DNA of 64,000 nucleotides from an uncultured Flavobacteriaceae bacterium (GCA_947488435.1 CANKZG010000001.1:1418308-1482307); one strand, 5' to 3'. Numbered from the stretch's first letter, positions 7,725 to 15,995 are shown. Notes: generated by a model from the letters alone, not told the origin. A program made the numbers and translations.

Positions 7725-9113
7725 TTATTTTGACAACTCTGTAAAGTACTTATAAAAATGGGGAATGGTTTCAATACCTTTTAAATAATTCCATACTCCA
7801 AAATGTTCATTAGGGGAATGAATGGCATCACTATCCAAACCAAACCCCATAAGAATAGTTTTGCTTTTTAATTCCTTTTCGAATAGCGAAACAATAGGTA
7901 TACTTCCGCCGCTGCGTTGCGGAATAGGGGTTTTTCCAAAAGTGGTTTCATAAGCTTTAGAGGCGGCTCTGTAGCCAATACTATCTATTGGGGTAACATA
8001 ACCCTGTCCACCATGATGTGGGGTTACTGCAACGGTTACGCCACTAGGTGCTAATCGTTCAAAATGAGCTTTAAATAATTCGGTAATTTCATGCCAATCC
8101 TGATGTGGAACTAAACGCATTGAAATTTTAGCGTGGGCTTTACTGGCTATAACCGTTTTGGCACCTTCTCCGGTATACCCTCCCCAAATGCCATTAACGT
8201 CTAGCGTTGGTCTTATCGAATTTCTTTCATTGGTGGTATACCCTTTTTCGCCATATACACTTGCTATATCCAGAGCACTTTCATATGCTTCTAAATTAAA
8301 AGGTGCTTTGGCCATTTCGGCACGTTCAGCGGCTGATAATTCCTCTACCTTGTCATAGAAACCTGGAATGGTAATATGGTTGTTTTCATCATGTAGGGAA
8401 GCGATCATTTTACTCAGAATATTGATAGGATTAGCTACGGCACCGCCATAGAGTCCGGAGTGCAAATCCCGATTCGGACCAGTTACCGTAACTTCCACAT
8501 AACTTAACCCGCGAAGTCCAGTGGTGATAGAAGGAGTATCCTGTGCAATCATTCCAGTATCAGAAATTAAAATAACATCGCAGTTCAATCGCTCCTTATG
8601 CTCTGCAACAAATACGGCAAGGTTTTCGCTACCCACCTCTTCTTCGCCTTCAATCATGAATTTAACATTACAAGGCAATTGATTCTGTTTCACCATAAAT
8701 TCAAAGGCCTTCACATGCATATACATTTGTCCTTTGTCATCGCAAGCTCCTCGAGCAAAAATAGCTCCTTCAGGATGCGTAGGCGTACTTTTAATTTGAG
8801 GCTCAAACGGAGGGGAATCCCATAAATCCATTGGATCAGGGGGTTGCACATCATAATGACCGTATACCAAAACCGTTGGCAAGTTTGGATGTATTATTTT
8901 TGCTCCATAAACAATAGGGTACCCCTCGGTTTCACAGACTTCTACACTATCGCATCCAGCTACTAAAAGGGACTTTTCTACCGCAGTAGCGGTATCCAAT
9001 ACGTCTTGTGCATAGGCTGGATCTGCACTTACAGAAGGTATTTTTAATAGTGCGATTAATTCATTAATAAATCGCTCCTTATGTTGATCAATATAACGCT
9101 TTATATTTTCCAT
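7725..9113 (-). CDS. M20 family dipeptidase
   Basis: Cytoplasmic zinc peptidase of the M20/M25/M40 family, 462 residues, closest in layout to carnosinase-like dipeptidases. Metal-site motifs are VYGHYDVQPPDP (His near residue 85), GACDDKGQ (Asp near 121), and EGEEEVGSE (about 153-161, with the catalytic Glu and a metal Glu). A dimerisation domain sits in the middle. SGGSIPIV and a late AIHSPNEHFG motif supply the last ligand. It likely hydrolyses dipeptides or a short peptide amide. The exact substrate cannot be read from the sequence. Confidence 0.9.
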   Translation of the reverse strand: MENIKRYIDQHKERFINELIALLKIPSVSADPAYAQDVLDTATAVEKSLLVAGCDSVEVCETEGYPIVYGAKIIHPNLPTVLVYGHYDVQPPDPMDLWDSPPFEPQIKSTPTHPEGAIFARGACDDKGQMYMHVKAFEFMVKQNQLPCNVKFMIEGEEEVGSENLAVFVAEHKERLNCDVILISDTGMIAQDTPSITTGLRGLSYVEVTVTGPNRDLHSGLYGGAVANPINILSKMIASLHDENNHITIPGFYDKVEELSAAERAEMAKAPFNLEAYESALDIASVYGEKGYTTNERNSIRPTLDVNGIWGGYTGEGAKTVIASKAHAKISMRLVPHQDWHEITELFKAHFERLAPSGVTVAVTPHHGGQGYVTPIDSIGYRAASKAYETTFGKTPIPQRSGGSIPIVSLFEKELKSKTILMGFGLDSDAIHSPNEHFGVWNYLKGIETIPHFYKYFTELSK

Positions 9114-9192
9114 TTGTGTGGTTTCTATCTGGGCTAAATTTACAAAAAAGAACTTTTTGGAGTTGAAGTATTTTTAAATACAAATTTTGGTT

Positions 9193-9200
9193 TATATTTG
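9193..9200 (+). promoter_or_regulatory. -7 promoter element of tRNA-Leu
   Basis: TATATTTG matches TAnnTTTG and lies 22 bases before the mature tRNA. The same octamer precedes tRNA-Ser at 40863, which supports its being a real element. Confidence 0.5.
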
Positions 9201-9222
9201 CATCCCAATTTGATTTGGGTAT

Positions 9223-9304
9223 GCAGGCGTGGTGGAATTGGTAGACACGCTAGACTTAGGATCTAGTGCCGCAAGGTGTGAGAGTTCGAGTCTCTCCGCC
9301 TGTA
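9223..9304 (+). tRNA. tRNA-Leu(UAG)
   Basis: An 82-base class II tRNA. The acceptor stem GCAGGCG pairs with CGCCTGT. The anticodon stem CTAGA/TCTAG encloses the loop CTTAGGA with anticodon TAG. A short variable arm follows, then a T arm with GTTCGAG. CCA is not encoded. A bidirectional terminator follows. Confidence 0.95.
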
Positions 9305-9330
9305 CTTTCGACGTTACACAAACGAAGACA

Positions 9331-9359
9331 AAAACCGCTCAATATAGAGCGGTTTTTTT
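9331..9359 (+). terminator. bidirectional terminator between tRNA-Leu and the TonB receptor
   Basis: AAACCGCTC pairs perfectly with GAGCGGTTT around AATATA, with T-runs reading out on both strands. It can end the tRNA transcript (+) and the convergent TonB receptor transcript (-). Confidence 0.85.
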
Positions 9360-9393
9360 AGTTAACGGCAGTTGTAACACAACAAAATTGAAA

Positions 9394-12300
9394 TCAAAAA
9401 CTATATTTTACTCCAAATTGCGCGCGCCATCGGGAATTGAATAAGTCCGTTACATACGGCGTTGTACCTTCGGGGATATTAAACTGAAATTGTGGTTGAT
9501 TATTTGCAATACCTCTAAAATCAAGAAGACTAAAACTAGAGTTTACCACATTGGGAACAAATACCAAACGCCCCCAATCATTATTCAAAAAATTCAAAAC
9601 ATTTAGCATATCAAAAGAGAACGATATCAAATCCCCATTTTTTAAAGTTAAAGCGTACTCCAATTTCATATCCAATTCGTGATTCCATGGAGTGCGTGCA
9701 CCATTTCGTTCGGCAATCTGCCCACGGCGAGAACTTAAATAAGGATCATTAGTAATAAAGGCATTTAATCGTTGCCATTGTTCTGATGCGGAAACGGTAA
9801 TGTTTCCAGAAGCATCCGTAATATCTATTAAGTTGATTTCTGATGCATCTCTAGGAACATAAATCACGTCATTTCTTGAAGAACCATCGCGATTTAAATC
9901 TCCTCGGTAAACATAACTAAATGGACTACCCGCTCTTCCATTGTATAAAAAAGAAACAAAGCCGGTACTGTTTTGCGTAACATTGAATTGATAGGAATGA
10001 CTACTTACAAACTTATGCCTAAGGTCAAAATTTGAAAATGATAAAGAAGGGTCATTTCCAAATACAGCTTGGTTCCATTCAAAATTTGCTGCTGGTGAAC
10101 TGCGCACCGTACTTGAAATATCTTTACTTTTACCATTGGTATAGCCCAGGTAACCACTATAATTTCTTATCTGTTTACTAATTCCTAGCGTTAAATTATA
10201 GCGATACCCTTGATCGGTATTGGTAAGTAAAAATACATTGGTAAAATTCGGATTAATTTTAATTGCATCCCCTGTTTCTAGAAAATAAGGACGGTTGTCT
10301 GCGCCTTCAAAATCACCTAAATTGTCCTGACGATTTATCGATTGAAAGAAAATACCATTTACCACTTCAGTATAAGTTCCTTCCAGATTTATGGTCCATT
10401 TTTTTGGTAAGTTCGCTTTAAAGGCAATATTTGTTTTCCAATCTCTTGGTAAACTAAAATCAGGATCCAAAAGATTAATTTCTGCTAGATTAGGCTGTAC
10501 ACTTCGCAGATCTTCTAAATTTTCTGCAAGTGGTACCGTGCCGTCTGGTCTCAAATCAATATTAAAATATTCTGTACCTGAAATATATTCTGCGTATGCG
10601 AACCATAAATAGGGGATACGCCCAGAAAAAAGCCCCGTTCCTCCACGAAGACTATATTTACCTTCATGATCAATTTTATAATTGAATCCAAACCTTGGAT
10701 TTAACTGTGGCGCTTTGGAAATGGTGTTGTCAAATCTGGCGAATTCTGGCGTATTCCGTACTTCTTGACTAGTAGGGATTGGCTGTGTAAGATACTGCCC
10801 ATCTAAACGTATTCCTGCGGTAATTTCAAGCTTTTCTCCAATACGAAAATTATCTTGAAAAAAAGCTGCTCCCTCAAAAACTCCAATTGTGCCAGAGGGA
10901 CGACTACTTACAAAATCGAAGTCATTATTATTAATGTTGTAGACTCCTCTAATACGTGAAGGTCTGTCATTTATAAAATCATCTACAGAGCGGTATTCCC
11001 ATCGTCCGTTCCAAGCCGAAAGAAAACCGTAATCTACATCGTGCAATTGCCCAAATACACCTGCACTAAAGTGATGCTCTCCTGAATTGAAGGTATAGGT
11101 GTCTGAAAACTGTAAGGTTGAAAAATCTGTGTTGTACACAGAAGCTTCTCGATAAGTCCCGGCGAATATGCGTCCAGCAGAGGAGGTTGCTATTTGGATA
11201 TGCGGAAATACCCTGCCCTCAAAATCTCGATCCTCTTTTACAATATTCAAGCCAATTGAGAATTTATTGGTACTGCCATTTTCAAAATTAGATTTCAACT
11301 CCAAAGCCAAACTATTGGCAACACTATTATGTCGATACCCTTGGTTCCCAAAATTAAAAAAAGTGCTGTTCCATTCTAAGTTATCAGCAAAACTATTTAC
11401 ATAGTTGTTACGCAAAGTAAGTTTATGCGTTTTTGAAATATTATAATCTAAACGAGTAAATAACTTGGTGCTAGCGGTTTGTAAATCGGCATTTTGAAAA
11501 GCTCCTGGATCGTAATTAAAATCATTTAATAATTGATCACGTATTGCTGTGACATCAGCTAAGGAAATATCTGAAGATGCACTCCCTGGAGCATTTAAAA
11601 GAGGAGTATTGGACAATGCTTGTTCAAAATTCACATAGTAAAACAGTTTATCCTTTATCAATGCACCTCCTACGCCTCCACCGAATTGCACATCATAAAA
11701 GGATTGCACCTCTTGTTCATTGCCATCTGAGAAACGACCTATCAGGTTTTGGTTATTTCCATATCCGTAAACTTCGGCTTTAGTCACGTTTGTTCCATTT
11801 TTAGTAACTAAATTGATGCTCGCACCATTAAAATTACCAATACTTACATCAAACGGAGCGCTTTTAATACTTACTTGTTTTACAGCGCCAAGACCTATAG
11901 GCTGGCTTCTAGATAGCCCTCCAGGTGTCCCATTGGCCGATGAGCCAGAGGCACCACTAGCTGGTTCTTGAAAACCGATAATATCATTATTTGCAATACC
12001 ATCAATGTTTAAATTATTAAAACGATTGCTAGCTCCTCCAAAGGAATTCAAATTATTTTCTGGTAAATTCTTAGTCAAATCCTGAATACTTCTATTAATA
12101 GTAGGTGTCGCTTTAATAGTTTTACGACTAAGCAAAGTCTCATTGCCGCTTTTTTTTGCTATGGATTCAGCTGTGATAACGACTTCTAATAGCGCGGTAC
12201 TTTCTTCTTGCAGCTTATAATCTTTTATTGTAGTGCTGCCAAGGTTTATGATTAAATTGTTTTCGACAATGGTCTTATAACCTAAAAAAGAGATGGTAAT

Positions 12301-12528
12301 CTTATATGTTGTTCCTGGGGGAATGTTGTTAAGTCGATAAAATCCATTTTCTTGTGATATTGTGCCATAGACAAAATTAGTTTCTACATCGGTTAGTACG
12401 ATATTGGCAAACGCTATTGGGGTATTCGTATTGCTTTTTAAGAATCCTTGAAGATTACCCGTGGTTTCTTGAGCAACCACAATATGACTGAAAATAGCCA
12501 ATAGTAATAGGACTAAACTTTTTTTCAT
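9394..12528 (-). CDS. TonB-dependent receptor, Oar-like outer membrane protein
   Basis: Large outer-membrane receptor of about 1044 residues. It has a signal peptide (MKKSLVLLLLAIF...VVAQ) and an N-terminal carboxypeptidase-regulatory-like beta domain (about 25-110). A plug region follows (about 125-240, with RSIQDLTKNLPENN and a Gly/Ser-rich GASGSSANGTPGGLSRSQPIG segment). The rest is a long beta-barrel ending in Phe (QFGVKYSF), as expected for BAM-assembled proteins. It lacks a neighbouring SusD, so it is of the stand-alone Oar type rather than a SusC. I chose the ATG at 12528 because the longer ORF (from 12558) would put ten residues before the signal peptide. The substrate is unknown. Confidence 0.9.
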   Translation of the reverse strand: MKKSLVLLLLAIFSHIVVAQETTGNLQGFLKSNTNTPIAFANIVLTDVETNFVYGTISQENGFYRLNNIPPGTTYKITISFLGYKTIVENNLIINLGSTTIKDYKLQEESTALLEVVITAESIAKKSGNETLLSRKTIKATPTINRSIQDLTKNLPENNLNSFGGASNRFNNLNIDGIANNDIIGFQEPASGASGSSANGTPGGLSRSQPIGLGAVKQVSIKSAPFDVSIGNFNGASINLVTKNGTNVTKAEVYGYGNNQNLIGRFSDGNEQEVQSFYDVQFGGGVGGALIKDKLFYYVNFEQALSNTPLLNAPGSASSDISLADVTAIRDQLLNDFNYDPGAFQNADLQTASTKLFTRLDYNISKTHKLTLRNNYVNSFADNLEWNSTFFNFGNQGYRHNSVANSLALELKSNFENGSTNKFSIGLNIVKEDRDFEGRVFPHIQIATSSAGRIFAGTYREASVYNTDFSTLQFSDTYTFNSGEHHFSAGVFGQLHDVDYGFLSAWNGRWEYRSVDDFINDRPSRIRGVYNINNNDFDFVSSRPSGTIGVFEGAAFFQDNFRIGEKLEITAGIRLDGQYLTQPIPTSQEVRNTPEFARFDNTISKAPQLNPRFGFNYKIDHEGKYSLRGGTGLFSGRIPYLWFAYAEYISGTEYFNIDLRPDGTVPLAENLEDLRSVQPNLAEINLLDPDFSLPRDWKTNIAFKANLPKKWTINLEGTYTEVVNGIFFQSINRQDNLGDFEGADNRPYFLETGDAIKINPNFTNVFLLTNTDQGYRYNLTLGISKQIRNYSGYLGYTNGKSKDISSTVRSSPAANFEWNQAVFGNDPSLSFSNFDLRHKFVSSHSYQFNVTQNSTGFVSFLYNGRAGSPFSYVYRGDLNRDGSSRNDVIYVPRDASEINLIDITDASGNITVSASEQWQRLNAFITNDPYLSSRRGQIAERNGARTPWNHELDMKLEYALTLKNGDLISFSFDMLNVLNFLNNDWGRLVFVPNVVNSSFSLLDFRGIANNQPQFQFNIPEGTTPYVTDLFNSRWRAQFGVKYSF

Positions 12529-12644
12529 TCTTAATAAATTGGAGCAACTTGAAAACACAACAGAATATGTTCGATGTTGTGCAACTATAATTGCTAAGTG
12601 AATTACATTTAAGGGGCTAGAAGCTCTTTTTTAGGAGCTGAGAA

Positions 12645-13340
12645 CTATGATGTTGTTGATGAAAAAAAAGAAAATGGGGAACCCTTATTGAAGATAATGT
12701 ATTGTGATATTTCAAACTTGTTGAGTAACCTATGAATGCAGTTTATTGTGATCCAACCCAACAGCGATTGAATCACTTTTTTTAAGCTTGAATTACTTAT
12801 GGTGTTTATTTCAATCCTTCGTAGATCGAAAAAATAATTGACATCCTGCAGTTTTTGTAAAGCAGTACAATTAGCGTTATTCCTTAAAAGATCTGCATAT
12901 ACTTGATCAAGTAGATTCTTGGTATTCCAAGAAAAGCTAGCAAAACGCTTAAGATCGAATTGTTGTTTAGGGAGTCCTATGAGATAGAAACCGCCGTCAT
13001 TGGTAGGCCCAAGTGCAGTGCCTCCATTCTCCAATACCTCTTTTGCCTGCAAAATATGGTTGACACTAAGATTTGGACAGTCATTTCCTATAGAAATTAT
13101 CGCATCGTACCCTTTACTGTAAATACTTTGTAGTGCATTGGAATAACGACTTCCAAAACTATTTCCTACTTGATTTGTTTCGTCAAAATAATAAACAGGA
13201 AGTTCGCTTTTATCCGCAATTTTTTTGGTGTGTACGTTTAAAGATTTAGCCAAAGTACCTTGCGCTAAAAAAGATTTGTGTTTTACTTGTTCTTCGGAAG
13301 AAAAAGCAAAGACAAGAAGCGCAATGTTTTGATTTGACAT
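12645..13340 (-). CDS. DUF2064 (TIGR04282-type) glycosyltransferase-like protein
   Basis: Protein of 231 residues with the nucleotide-sugar-transferase-like DUF2064 fold. The N-terminus ALLVFAFSSEEQVKHK is followed by the acidic motif IGNDCPNLS (near residue 83) and by GPTNDGGFYLIGL (about 110-122), both typical of the family. Homologues are often linked to arsenosugar biosynthesis with a radical-SAM partner, but no such partner lies beside it here. The last 40 residues are poorly conserved-looking and hydrophobic. It is upstream of, and co-oriented with, the TonB receptor gene. Confidence 0.75.
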   Translation of the reverse strand: MSNQNIALLVFAFSSEEQVKHKSFLAQGTLAKSLNVHTKKIADKSELPVYYFDETNQVGNSFGSRYSNALQSIYSKGYDAIISIGNDCPNLSVNHILQAKEVLENGGTALGPTNDGGFYLIGLPKQQFDLKRFASFSWNTKNLLDQVYADLLRNNANCTALQKLQDVNYFFDLRRIEINTISNSSLKKVIQSLLGWITINCIHRLLNKFEISQYIIFNKGSPFSFFSSTTS

Positions 13341-13844
13341 AGCTAAATTAGGCGATTGTTAATTCCGTTAAAAACGGTTTTTTAAAAATTAGGTTCAAAT
13401 TACAAAGAATAATAGACTTCAGAAGGGCGTTTTATATTTTTCAGATATTATTAACGATGTTTTATAAATAACAACTATTAAATTTTAGATTTGATTGTAT
13501 GGTCCAATCTATTGCTGCTTTACTTGAACTCCACTTGATAGCATTGGTAATTAGGGTTCTATATTGTTTGTCTAAATAGACCTTCGGTCCATGACCAAAC
13601 ATTAGATAGGCAATAATTGGTTAACAGGCTTAATGCGAAGTGGTTTTAGGACTTTATGAAAGATAGGGAAATATGGAAAAGAAAATGATTTTCTAGTGAT
13701 AAACAATCTCTTGATTAACATTAGTCAACATAATACGCATTATTTTATATGAATAGAAACGACCTAACGTTATGGAGAATATGTACAGACGATACCGTAT
13801 TGATGTTCTAATTTTAGAAAAGATTCATTTGCTTAAAACATTTT
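13341..13844. other. non-coding gap
   Basis: About 500 AT-rich bases between the divergent DUF2064 and DUF4142 genes. I see no ORF of useful length and no tRNA. The only recognisable signal is the ECF-like promoter at its right edge. Confidence 0.5.
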
Positions 13845-13872
13845 TGTAACCTTTTTTGTTTCATTTCATCTA
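13845..13872 (+). promoter_or_regulatory. ECF-sigma-like promoter of the DUF4142 gene
   Basis: TGTAAC (13845-13850), 16 bases, then CATCTA (13867-13872), with the ATG 27 bases further on. Spacing is identical to the elements before the DUF4407 gene and the micro-ORF locus. Confidence 0.5.
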
Positions 13873-13899
13873 AGACCTACAAACGCTAAAAAAATAAAG

Positions 13900-14445
13900 A
13901 TGAAAGTAGCAACACATTCAATTAAAAAACTTTTTGCAGTCGGAATCCTCATGGTTTACGCAACGATTAGTTTTGCCCAAGAAGCCCCAAGTCTAACAGA
14001 TCCTGAGGTAGCTTCGGTAGCGGTAATAGCCAATCAAATAGATATTAGTTATGCAGAAATAGCATTGAAAAAATCAAAGAACAAAGAAATTCTTGAATTT
14101 GCAAATCGAATGGTCACCGACCATAATGCTGTAATTAAGCAAGCGGTAGATTTGGTTACAAAGTTAAGTGTTACTCCAAAAGAAAATGCTGTTGGAAGTT
14201 CGTTATTAGAAGAAGCAGAAAATACTAGAAAAAAACTACGAAAGGCCGGGAAAAAGAAGTTTGATAAATTGTATATCGATAATGAAGTGGCTTACCATAA
14301 AGCAGTGATTGGAGCCGTCAAAGGGCTTTTAATTCCAGAATCAGATAATAAAGAGTTGAAAAGCCTTTTAGAAGCAGTTTTACCAGCATTAGAGGCTCAC
14401 CTTGGGCATGCAGAAATGGTTCAAAAAGGACTGCATTCATACTGA
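13900..14445 (+). CDS. DUF4142 domain-containing exported protein
   Basis: Periplasmic four-helix-bundle protein of 181 residues in the DUF4142 (ferritin-like, DUF305-related) family. The signal peptide ends near ISFAQ (residue 26). The mature part is helical and carries the family patterns EIALKKSKNKEILEFANRMV and DHNAVIKQ, with a closing HLGHAEM. Function is not established; homologues are commonly stress-induced. A cupredoxin gene starts 25 bases downstream and is likely co-transcribed. The ECF-like promoter upstream fits a stress role. Confidence 0.85.
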   Translation: MKVATHSIKKLFAVGILMVYATISFAQEAPSLTDPEVASVAVIANQIDISYAEIALKKSKNKEILEFANRMVTDHNAVIKQAVDLVTKLSVTPKENAVGSSLLEEAENTRKKLRKAGKKKFDKLYIDNEVAYHKAVIGAVKGLLIPESDNKELKSLLEAVLPALEAHLGHAEMVQKGLHSY

Positions 14446-14469
14446 AAAATGCTATAGAAGTAAGATTGT

Positions 14470-14796
14470 ATGAGGAAAAAACGAATACTGGTAGCGTTGA
14501 TACTGGTGTTTTTAGGCATAAGTTTATCATATGCTCAAAGAACACCAGTTAAACATGTGGTTGAGATTAAAAAATTAAAATTCATACCAGCAGAGATTAC
14601 GGTGCAAAAAGGAGATACGATTGTATGGATAAATAAAGATTTTTTTCCGCATGATGTGGCTAAGTTTAAAGATAAATCATGGCAGTCTTCCCCACTACAG
14701 CAGGGGGAATCTTGGGCAAAGGTGATTTCAAAAACCGAAGATTACTTTTGTACACTTCATGTGGTAATGAAAGGGAAAATTATTGTTAAAGATTAA
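14470..14796 (+). CDS. cupredoxin domain-containing exported protein (plastocyanin/amicyanin-like)
   Basis: Small blue-copper-type protein of 108 residues with a signal peptide ending near LSYAQ. The copper site is complete: His in DFFPHDV (about residue 59), then Cys, His and Met in YFCTLHVVMKG near the C-terminus. It is expected to be a periplasmic electron carrier or copper-binding protein. It lies 25 bases after the DUF4142 gene, suggesting a joint envelope or redox-stress unit. No matching oxidoreductase is nearby, so its partner is unknown. Confidence 0.85.
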   Translation: MRKKRILVALILVFLGISLSYAQRTPVKHVVEIKKLKFIPAEITVQKGDTIVWINKDFFPHDVAKFKDKSWQSSPLQQGESWAKVISKTEDYFCTLHVVMKGKIIVKD

Positions 14797-14905
14797 ATGC
14801 ATGCCTAATTAACACCGATTGATAATAAGAGATTTTGTATGGTAAGCCCCGCGTAATTGAGTTATTAATAGAGGGTTGTTTTTTTATTTGTAGTGATGAA
14901 CGCCA

Positions 14906-14944
14906 TAAAGCGTCGACTGTTTTCAGTCGACGCTTTATTTTTTT
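14906..14944 (+). terminator. strong Rho-independent terminator
   Basis: A perfect 14-base-pair stem: TAAAGCGTCGACTG (14906-14919) pairs with CAGTCGACGCTTTA (14924-14937) around TTTT, followed by seven T residues. It ends the DUF4142-cupredoxin unit and isolates it from the micro-ORF locus. Confidence 0.85.
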
Positions 14945-15051
14945 ATGAACAAATGATTTGCATAAAGCATTGATTGTTTGATGTTTAAGTATTCTTGAGT
15001 TCTTGGATATGTTAAATTATCCATAAAACAGTACCTTTTTATACATAGTAC

Positions 15052-15079
15052 TGTAACAAAATTAATTTTCCCTCGTCTA
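15052..15079 (+). promoter_or_regulatory. ECF-sigma-like promoter of the micro-ORF locus
   Basis: TGTAAC (15052-15057), 16 bases, CGTCTA (15074-15079). The first micro-ORF begins 46 bases later. This is the best-conserved of the three copies of this element in the window. Confidence 0.55.
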
Positions 15080-15124
15080 GTAGTTGTAAGTCAATTAAAA
15101 AACAACATTTAAAATATAGAAATT

Positions 15125-15238
15125 ATGAAAGCATCAATCACAAAAACGGCAACAGAATCTAAAACAGGACAGTATTTTTCTTCCTTTAGAAATAGCAAAA
15201 GAGCGCAATGGGCACAATACAGAAATTACAATCGCTAA
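15125..15238 (+). CDS. basic micropeptide A (37 aa)
   Basis: A 37-codon ORF beginning MKASITKTATESKTGQYF and ending in a region rich in Arg, Asn and Tyr (FRNSKR, YRNYNR). Net charge is about +7. It has no signal peptide or membrane segment and no family that I recognise. It has a near copy at 15524-15637: 34 of 37 residues are identical, and 8 of the 11 differing codons are synonymous, which strongly suggests that the peptide is translated and selected. The leader is A-rich with no Shine-Dalgarno, as is common for well-expressed Bacteroidota genes. It is the first gene after an ECF-like promoter. Confidence 0.7.
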   Translation: MKASITKTATESKTGQYFSSFRNSKRAQWAQYRNYNR

Positions 15239-15256
15239 AAATCAATTAGATAAGAG

Positions 15257-15316
15257 ATGATAACAATTGAATCCTTAAAAACTACGGTTGGGGAAAATCA
15301 ATTTTTAAATTCCTAA
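15257..15316 (+). CDS. possible 19-aa micro-ORF
   Basis: ATG ORF of 19 codons (MITIESLKTTVGENQFLNS) between peptides A and C. It is too short to judge and has no paralogue in the locus. It is listed because the locus is otherwise densely packed with small ORFs. Confidence 0.15.
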   Translation: MITIESLKTTVGENQFLNS

Positions 15317-15369
15317 AAACACTAACATCTTTGTGTCGTAATTAATCATCAACATCAAACAACAACAAC

Positions 15370-15489
15370 ATGGAAACATTACCACAATATTTACAACGCC
15401 CACGAATTCATTTTAGAATCGGATTTGGTTGGAATACAGATAGACTGTATGATTTAAAAATAAAGAACAGAAAAACGATTAAAAATTAG
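15370..15489 (+). CDS. basic micropeptide C (39 aa)
   Basis: A 39-codon ORF beginning METLPQYLQRPRIHFRIGFG and ending with a Lys/Arg-rich tail (KIKNRKTIKN). Net charge is about +6. It does not align convincingly with the neighbouring micropeptides but has the same size, basic character and A-rich, SD-less leader (CAACAACAACATG). It lies between the two copies of the A-type peptide and inside the same promoter-terminator unit. Translation is inferred from position and style, not from duplication. Confidence 0.45.
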   Translation: METLPQYLQRPRIHFRIGFGWNTDRLYDLKIKNRKTIKN

Positions 15490-15523
15490 AAATAACAATA
15501 ACCATTAAATAAAACAAAAAAAC

Positions 15524-15637
15524 ATGAAAGCATCAATCACAAAAACAGCAACAGAATCTAAAACAGGACAGTATTTTTCTTCTTTTAGAACTAGTAAACG
15601 AGCGCTATGGGCGCAGTACCGAAACTTTAATCGCTAA
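15524..15637 (+). CDS. basic micropeptide B (37 aa), paralogue of peptide A
   Basis: Near copy of the 15125-15238 ORF over the whole 114 bases, with the same start and stop. Differences are Asn to Thr at 23, Gln to Leu at 28 and Tyr to Phe at 35, plus eight silent codon changes. The similarity stops outside the coding frame: upstream leaders differ and are both A-rich. That pattern fits an old duplication kept for its protein product. Function is unknown. The high positive charge and lack of export signal would fit a nucleic-acid or ribosome partner, but that is only a guess. Confidence 0.7.
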   Translation: MKASITKTATESKTGQYFSSFRTSKRALWAQYRNFNR

Positions 15638-15677
15638 TCACGATTTGTAGTACCTCAATCCTTAAACGAACAAAATA

Positions 15678-15791
15678 ATGAAAACTAGCATCAATCAATT
15701 TCCAGCGAAATCCAGAAGGCTGCTGTTTCTTGCAAAACTTAGAAATAGTAGACGATTTCGTCGTACGGAACCATCATTTTGCCTTCAATAG
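15678..15791 (+). CDS. basic micropeptide D (37 aa), distant paralogue of A/B
   Basis: A 37-codon ORF beginning MKTSINQFPAKSRRLLFLAK and followed by LRNSRRFRR. Aligned without gaps to peptide A it shares M-K-x-S-I at the start, Ser-12 and R-N-S-[KR]-R at residues 22-26, so it looks like a diverged member of the same family. It is very basic (about +9). It is the last ORF before a strong terminator. The shared positions and equal length argue for translation, but divergence is too great to measure silent changes. Confidence 0.5.
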   Translation: MKTSINQFPAKSRRLLFLAKLRNSRRFRRTEPSFCLQ

Positions 15792-15808
15792 TATTCAGTA
15801 ATAAACTG

Positions 15809-15849
15809 AAAAAAAGGGGATACACTTCATCAATGTATCCCCTTTTTTA
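15809..15849 (+). terminator. strong terminator of the micro-ORF locus
   Basis: AAAAAAGGGGATACA pairs with TGTATCCCCTTTTTT around a 9-base loop (CTTCATCAA). The stem itself supplies the T-run. It lies 18 bases after peptide D and closes the unit. Confidence 0.85.
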
Positions 15850-15995
15850 TTTGGTATAGTTACTATTGCGCTTTTATTTTTGATAAAATTGGTGTGCTAA
15901 TCGATAATAAAGTTTATTTCAAATCAATTTTATTCCTTTACTTTTACCCATACCCTATATTGTAGTGTAATTTGTAATCAAACCAAAAGACCAAT

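Noticed and set aside
9229-9444. 71-aa ORF over the tRNA-Leu gene
   Set aside because: Its first 25 residues are a translation of the tRNA itself; the structure and terminator explain the sequence.
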